DNA from: Casuarina equisetifolia
Lineage: Eukaryota > Streptophyta > Magnoliopsida > Fagales > Casuarinaceae
Reading direction: 5' to 3'
Assembly: GCA_028551475.1 (NCBI GenBank)
Contig: CM052356.1
Coordinates: forward strand, 8,397,884 to 8,461,883
DNA length: 64,000 nucleotides
The notes below the pieces were generated by a model. It saw nothing but the letters and a program-made list of their open reading frames with translations, was not told the DNA's origin and did not search any database. The position numbers and the translations under genes were made by a program. This document shows positions 58,688-64,000 of this stretch, one piece after another (the stretch's first letter is position 1; each line of letters begins with the position of its first letter).

Positions 58688-59772
58688 GCACATTAGTTAT
58701 GGGGGGAGATTGCAGCTAGCAAAAAGTGTTATGTTCTCATTGTAAACATATTGAATGTAAATTTTTCTATTGCCAAAACAGACTCTTTATGAAATTGAAA
58801 AAATGATTAGAACTTTCCTTTGGATAGGTAAATCTAATGGACGATGTATAGTGAAAGTGGCATGAAAAGAAGTTTGTTGGCCTAAAATTTCTGGAGGATT
58901 AGGTTTGATAGACATTCATACTTAGAATAAGGCGGCAATTAGAAAACTCTTATGGTCTCTTGTGCACCCCAATGTAAACTCTTTATGGGTTAAATAGATG
59001 ATAACAGAAAATTTGAAAGAAAGGAATGTATTAGAAGTTGAGATGAAAGGATCAATAGTTTGGAGTTTTATGAATATTTTACAAGTAAGAAGTGAATTCA
59101 CATAACTAGTGACGAACTCAAAATACAATATTGCCAAAAGTTACGTAACACTAAGAGAAAATAGAGAAGAGACTGAATGGGCAATACTTGTTTGGAAAAG
59201 AGTACCAAAGCATAATTTTATTTGTTGAATCACTTTAAAAGACAAATTATCCACAGCAGATCATGTGGCTAAATGAAATAGTTCAATAGATCTACAATGT
59301 AACCTTTGTCAACAAGAAGAAGAATTACAAGAACATTTATTTTTAAGTGCAAGTTCATAAACTACATTTGGAAGGCTTTGTTAGGCATGAATGAATTAAG
59401 TCGAAGAATTGAACACTGGAGAGTTGAAATATGTTGGATGATCAAGACTGTCAAGAGGAAGAGCTTTACAGCAACTTTGCTTAGTATATTTAATTCAAGA
59501 CTGTATTGTATCACATTTGGAGGGAAAGGAATAGAAGAAGATTCAGTGATGCAAGTCTAAATAACTCAACTATTATTACTAAAATCAAGAAAGATGTAAG
59601 AAAGAAGATTTCATCTACCAGAAGAGTCAAGCTTACAAATTATAATAAATTTTTACAAGAGTTTTAGAATTTGTCAATGCAATGTTTGAGCTTAGATGAT
59701 GATATTTTGTAATTGAATAATCTTGTAAACTTTTTATGGGTGATATATAATTTGACCTTTCACAAAAAAAAA
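58688..59772 (+). mobile_element. 5'-truncated L1-type LINE (3' end of ORF2, 3' UTR and poly-A)
   Basis: The plus strand begins within ORF2 at SYGGRLQLAKSVMFSL and continues with IFLLPKQTLYEIEKMIRTFL, EVCWPKISGGLGLIDIHT, NKAAIRKLLWSLVHPNVNSL and a zf-RVT cysteine region (CNLCQQEEELQEHLF). After a 3' UTR it ends in a short poly-A tract at 59764-59774, which overlaps the start of the right target-site copy. A 13-bp direct repeat flanks it on both sides. This is the hallmark of target-primed reverse transcription with 5' truncation. Stops replace Trp codons at several places (VA-stop-KEV, HT-stop-NKAA, WVK-stop-M), as expected from C-to-T decay of methylated cytosines on the other strand. Confidence 0.92.
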
Positions 59773-59785
59773 AAGTATTCAATAT
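59773..59785 (+). repeat. Target-site duplication, right copy
   Basis: It is identical to 58675-58687, directly after the poly-A tract. Confidence 0.85.
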
Positions 59786-60740
59786 TATTTATTCATACCT
59801 ACTCCTTCTGTCTCTCCCGTTTGCTGACTGCTGAGTATCTCCTTCTGCATTGTCAATTAAAGGAAACAATGGAAACACAAAGCGGAAGTGATTTTTTTGG
59901 ATAAAACTGGATAGTGCTGGTGTATGGTGCTTTGTCGGCTTCGTCTGCAAACCACTGCCAGCCACCTGCCATTATCAGTGCATGATGGTTGTTTTTTCGT
60001 GGGCCAACATATCAATCCCTGTTCGGCTTTAAGAATTTGATTCATCGCCAGGAGGAAAAGTCCAGACGATCGCCGCTTATAAACTTCGCTCACCTATCTT
60101 CTTTCCACGTGCTTTCCGTTTCATGTTGCCCAACTTGGCCACTAGAGTCGTGTACCGATCCTCCGCCATTGTTTTGAATCTGAGTCTGGATTTTAGATAA
60201 ACATTTAAGTGGAACTCCCTCAAATCAGTTTGTTCTTCTGGTGGTTGAATCTACCAAATGTGACGCAGCTACACAGCTCGATAAATAAGCTCCTCATTTG
60301 GTTTCCAGGACAAGGAGGGAAACTCTAATCGACTGATAAACTGCTCACATTGGGACTCATCACAAGTGAGCTGTTTGAACAACTGAGTCCATTTTTGGGA
60401 TTTAATGCAGCTTTATCAGAAACCAAGAATCTTGACATCGATAGCTTATTTAATTTTCTTTACAGCCAGAATCACTTGTGTGATGAAACCAAAATCTAAT
60501 AGATATGAACACTTCGACCCCACCAGAACTACCGGACATGAATGCTTAATAAAATCGCAAACAACCGCACATGGAAAACCATGTCTTCCATCAGCCCATG
60601 GCTTCGATCGACGCTCGAAGTTTATGTCAAACCAAACTCAGATATAAATTCCAATCGCTTTCTACTCATACCACAACCTTTTCAGTGTCGATATTCCGCG
60701 TCCTGCATCTTGTCATCTCCTAGAAAAACGATAAACCAAT
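59786..60740. other. Intergenic region and promoter of the plus-strand SAUR
   Basis: There are no coding genes. A TATAAAT element lies at 60643-60649, 92 bases upstream of the SAUR start. Open frames at 60405-60647 and 60542-60838 are shadows or chance frames. Confidence 0.5.
60643..60649 (+). promoter_or_regulatory. TATA box of the plus-strand SAUR (candidate)
   Basis: TATAAAT lies 92 bases before the ATG at 60741. Confidence 0.5.
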
Positions 60741-61154
60741 ATGGTCAGCTTGAAAAAACTCATTGCCATGGTAAGGAAGTGGAAGAAAGTGGCCGGTATT
60801 GGGAGGAGAACCATCTCGCTGCCAAAACTCGGCCATAGGATAGCTCAAAACGGTCACTTTGTCGTGTACACTACCGATGAGAAACGTTTTGTGTTGCCTT
60901 TGGCTTATTTGAGCAGCAAGATATTCAGAGAACTCTTTAGAATTTCTGAGGAGAAGTTTGGCCTACCAAAGGATGGACCAATCATTCTGCCATGCGATTC
61001 AACTTTCATGGAGTACGTTATCTCACTGGTCCAAAAAAGTTTCCCAGAGCTCGAGAAGGCACTGCTAGTATCGCTACCATCTTGTCAATGCTTAGCGATC
61101 GCATCAATCTCTGAAAGCATGAGTTATCTTCAAATATCCATCCGTGGCTTCTAA
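60741..61154 (+). CDS. SAUR family protein (small auxin-up RNA)
   Basis: This is an intronless 137-residue frame: MVSLKKLIAMVRKWKKVAGI (the typical basic N-terminus), GRRTISLPK, HFVVYTTDEKRFVLPLAYLS, SKIFRELFRISEEKFGLPKD and GPIILPCDSTFMEYVISLVQ, followed by a variable Ser-rich C-terminus. All landmarks of SAURs of the SAUR63/68-like type are intact, including the G-P-I-x-L-P-C core. It is expected to be auxin-inducible and to act at the plasma membrane in cell expansion. It lies 5.9 kb from the minus-strand SAUR, with a LINE insertion between them; the two are divergent in sequence. Confidence 0.93.
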   Translation: MVSLKKLIAMVRKWKKVAGIGRRTISLPKLGHRIAQNGHFVVYTTDEKRFVLPLAYLSSKIFRELFRISEEKFGLPKDGPIILPCDSTFMEYVISLVQKSFPELEKALLVSLPSCQCLAIASISESMSYLQISIRGF

Positions 61155-63335
61155 CCATACGCGTACCTCTTATCTTCAAAAGACATTCAAGATTTTGTAC
61201 CTTTTCCTGTTAATACAGCCATGATTCAATAAAAGATATTGTAATTTTTTCTGCATAATACATTCTAGAGGTGACCAAGCCTTCTACCAATGTTCCTAAT
61301 CGGGACTGAAATTCTTTAACCTTGTTAATAAAATCTCTGGTCGTGGATGTTGCAGTAAGCCACGGCCTTGTGGTCGCCTGATTCAACACCATTAGGGCAA
61401 CCAAGAATAAAGCATCACATCATAAAGATTTTTCAATGGAGCTATCTTGAATTCTTCTCTTTGAAATGAAATGGTCTAAGAAAAACCAAAGGCTGTTCCC
61501 GTTGTATAACCCAGCCAGGGATACTTGTTTTGCCTGAATCAAGTACTTGATGGTAGAGTGAATTTTCGCCAAGAAAGAAAGAGGGAAAGGAAATGTCGTC
61601 GATTATGGACTGAAAGTGAGATGAACGCGGTCCAGATTTTGAATGAAAAGCAGTAGCGTTTCAGGCACTGCATGGCTCCCATCGTCAACGAAAGTGCTCC
61701 CACTGAGGCCCCCATTTTCCTAGTCCCACAAGCGTGGAATTGCATATTCTGCGCATTTTCAAATCTTTCCAGAGGTTCGGGCCAAATTACGCAGCATTCG
61801 CGATCTGACTCAGTCTCGGATCTCGCAATCAGAACAATCTATGGCGCTGATAAGGTTAGACCTTCAACAACGGCATCGTAACTCTTTAACTCCTCTTTCT
61901 TTTCTTTTTTGTTGTTGTTATTTTATGCCTCTTGATGGGAAGAAGTGGTCGCGGGACTTAGCGTGTACGTCGGAAGCCAAGTTGATGAAAAGAAAAAGAA
62001 AGTAAATAATTACAACAAAAGTAGAAACCTAATATATATATATATATATATACATACATCTGCATATACATTTCACTATGCATATACATCTGGATTCAGG
62101 ACGAAGAGGTGAACTCGTGTGACTCATGGAGATTGTGTGAACGTGAACGCTCAAGTCCAGTTCAAAAAGCAAAAGAAAAGAGACGCACACAGAAGTCTAT
62201 GCAGTCAACAATAGGCTCAGCAGGGCAAATCCATACGGTGGAGGAAAAAGAACGGGAACGTTAAAAGGAAATATGAAACCAAATGTTCAAGAATCCTTGG
62301 TCCAAGACAACCTATTTTGATCTTGTTGGGTAAGATTCAAATTCAACGGCAGCATTCTGTATATTTAACTCAACGTTCCAGCCCCGACATAAACTGACAT
62401 TATTATCTTGACCGATGACCCATATAATGAATAATGAATCCAACGAGATGAGCAAGAGGATAATATATAACCAATCACATGACAAAGTGATCGAATGTCT
62501 TTTTCCAACACGGTAGAAAAGATACCATTTTTGACTAAAGATTTATCTGACTTTTAGAAGAAAAAAAAAATTCAAAGATAATACCATTGGCTGTCTTGGG
62601 TTATTTCCTCGTGAATATACAAAGCTTTGGTCTCTTTTGAGCTTGGAGTTAAAGTGCACGCAGTTGAGCCAACAAATAACAACTATAGCCCGTGATTTAC
62701 AGGTGCCAAAGATTGTCAAAAGGCTGTGGTGGTTGAAGCGAATCATCTTTTAGGATATCAGTTATGCCATTGCCATCACCTTCACGATAAAGTCTGTCCT
62801 TGTATATATGCTTTTCCTGAGGCCCATCCATATCAGTGAAAACAGAAAGAGCACAGCATGTATGTTTTCTGATGTCCTTGCTTGAACATAGTTGTTTCAA
62901 CATCTAAAAAGTGGCATATTCTGTGTAAGATCAGTGACACAGTTTCATCTTAAGGTACATGTTTGGCTTAGAAAAGAATACAAGATTAACAAAAAGAAAG
63001 AATTATATTCTTTCTCTTTCAACACAGACGAGTATACACGAAGTTGATTTTGTGTCCCTTTCTCTTTTCTGGGACCCTGCTGTTATGACTTATTTCAAGT
63101 CATCAAGAACTTCGTTACATCCTGAATGGACCCATAAATGAAGAAAATGATAAAAAGAAATTCAGCATAAACATTTTTGGTCAAGTTGCTAAATTTAACT
63201 GGCATTAAGTGCCGGTCAACAAAAGTTGTCTAAACAGAGCAAAAGGCTTCTCTCTCACCTATCTCCTTTCGTCTTTATGACTGCATGATTTGTTAAAGTT
63301 TTTCCACATTTCACATGCACTGCCCAGGCAGACTG
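61155..63335. other. Intergenic DNA
   Basis: It contains a TA microsatellite (62032-62052). A minus-strand frame at 62697-62903 (MLKQLCSSKDIRKHTCCALS to FDNLWHL) with a plausible splice acceptor (TTTTTAG) just before it could be a last exon of an unrecognised gene, but nothing else supports one. The plus-strand frame at 61672-61881 has no known family. Confidence 0.45.
62032..62052. repeat. (TA)n microsatellite
   Basis: It is a run of alternating A and T followed by a TACATACATC transition. Confidence 0.9.
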
Positions 63336-63342
63336 TATATAA
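63336..63342 (+). promoter_or_regulatory. TATA box of the LHT8-like gene (candidate)
   Basis: TATATAA lies 83 bases before the start codon at 63425, followed by a purine-rich leader. Confidence 0.65.
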
Positions 63343-63424
63343 TAAGCTTAACCTCTGCTAGTCATGCAGTGTGAAGGGGGCGAGGTAGAGAAAGTGAGAA
63401 GAGGAGGATTGCAGTGAGAAAGCG

Positions 63425-63813
63425 ATGGATGTGGTAGTGGAAGAGAGCTCTACCATCCAAAACAGACCCCAAATGGATTCTGTGGCTCAGGTCGTGTCCA
63501 CCCCTCCCATGCAAACCCAGTACAATTCGCCATCTTTGTCAAGAAGCCCTCTGCTACTTCCGTTAGGGCCAGGTGCCAAAAATGCTGCAAACAAGGCCAC
63601 ACCAAAGTCTTCTCGTACTCCAAACTTCTTCATACCATTGAGTACCCCAATCAGGAGGGCCATCCAACTCACCAAGCTTGACCCTCAGGATGCTTGGCTT
63701 CCGATCACCGAGTCAAGGAATGGCAACGCCTACTACGCTGCCTTTCATACTCTTTGCTCTGGAATCGGAATTCAAGTGCTCGTACTCCCCGTGGCCTTCA
63801 CCATTCTTGGTTG
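63425..63813 (+). CDS. Lysine/histidine transporter-like amino-acid permease (LHT8/AATL1-like), exon 1
   Basis: The exon encodes a Ser/Pro-rich cytosolic N-terminus (residues 1-80), then DPQDAWLPITESRNGNAYYA (86-105) and the first membrane segment (LVLPVAFTILGW). It ends at TTGGTTG before GTAAGC, a normal donor that splits the Trp codon. The stretch LPITESRNGN and the order of parts match Arabidopsis lysine histidine transporter-like 8 in the AAAP amino acid/auxin permease family, where about ten membrane segments would follow in later exons beyond the window. Substrate cannot be told from this part. The intron occupies 63814 to the window end. Confidence 0.92.
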
Positions 63814-64000
63814 GTAAGCCTCCGCTCTCTTATCAGAGCAAATGAAAAATTTTTCTTTTTAAACCGGCCTCTCTTCTAAAACACTGCATGAAACGGAGGA
63901 TGGTTAAATTTTACACCATTCACTATGAGGTCGTCCGGATAGTCCACTCACGGTATTTGTTTCTTGTAAGAGGGTGATTAAACGGTACCATTCACCATAA

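Overview
This is a flowering-plant window made of two very different parts. Positions 1 to about 30052 are a mosaic of organellar DNA. It holds mitochondrial gene pieces (ccmFc, nad2 exon 3 with its group II intron ends, nad7 last exon, cox3), plastid gene pieces (rpoB twice, psbC, rpl33, matK, ycf3 exon 1, trnS-GGA, rpl36, infA), part of a phage-type RNA polymerase of the mitochondrial linear-plasmid kind, and fragments of nuclear retroelements (Copia, Ty3/Gypsy, a LINE). Several mitochondrial fragments still read Ser or Pro where the mature proteins have Leu or Phe after C-to-U editing, so the block derives from DNA and not RNA. It looks like a stretch of angiosperm mitochondrial genome, with plastid DNA already inside it, now sitting in a nuclear contig. 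A contig chimera must be excluded.

At about 30052 the plastid rpoB fragment joins, in frame, the reverse transcriptase of a nuclear L1-type LINE just before its expected FADD box. From there on the DNA is nuclear: the LINE (about 30053-33400, minus), an Athila/Tat-like Gypsy fossil (34259 to about 38000), a decayed LINE (about 39180-43750, plus), and AT-rich DNA without recognisable genes.

From about 45 kb there are ordinary host genes. They are a single-exon DUF241 gene with one apparent frameshift (45207-45891), a small three-exon gene for an NDUFB2-like complex I subunit (about 49722-50669, minus), a five-exon OPCL1-like acyl-CoA ligase with a peroxisomal SKL end (51507-54256), two SAUR genes (54596-54883 minus; 60741-61154 plus), and the first exon of a lysine/histidine transporter-like amino-acid permease running off the right edge (63425-63813). 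A 5'-truncated LINE with a 13-bp target-site duplication (58688-59774) lies between the SAURs. The pseudogene state of infA and the gene set fit a eudicot or close relative; species cannot be named from sequence alone.

The host genes do not form one pathway. OPCL1 (jasmonate synthesis) and the SAURs (auxin-responsive growth) are hormone-linked, and the OPCL1 promoter has two G-boxes. The organellar half is best read as a record of DNA traffic between plastid, mitochondrion, a mitochondrial plasmid and the nucleus. No CRISPR array and no bacterial operon is present.
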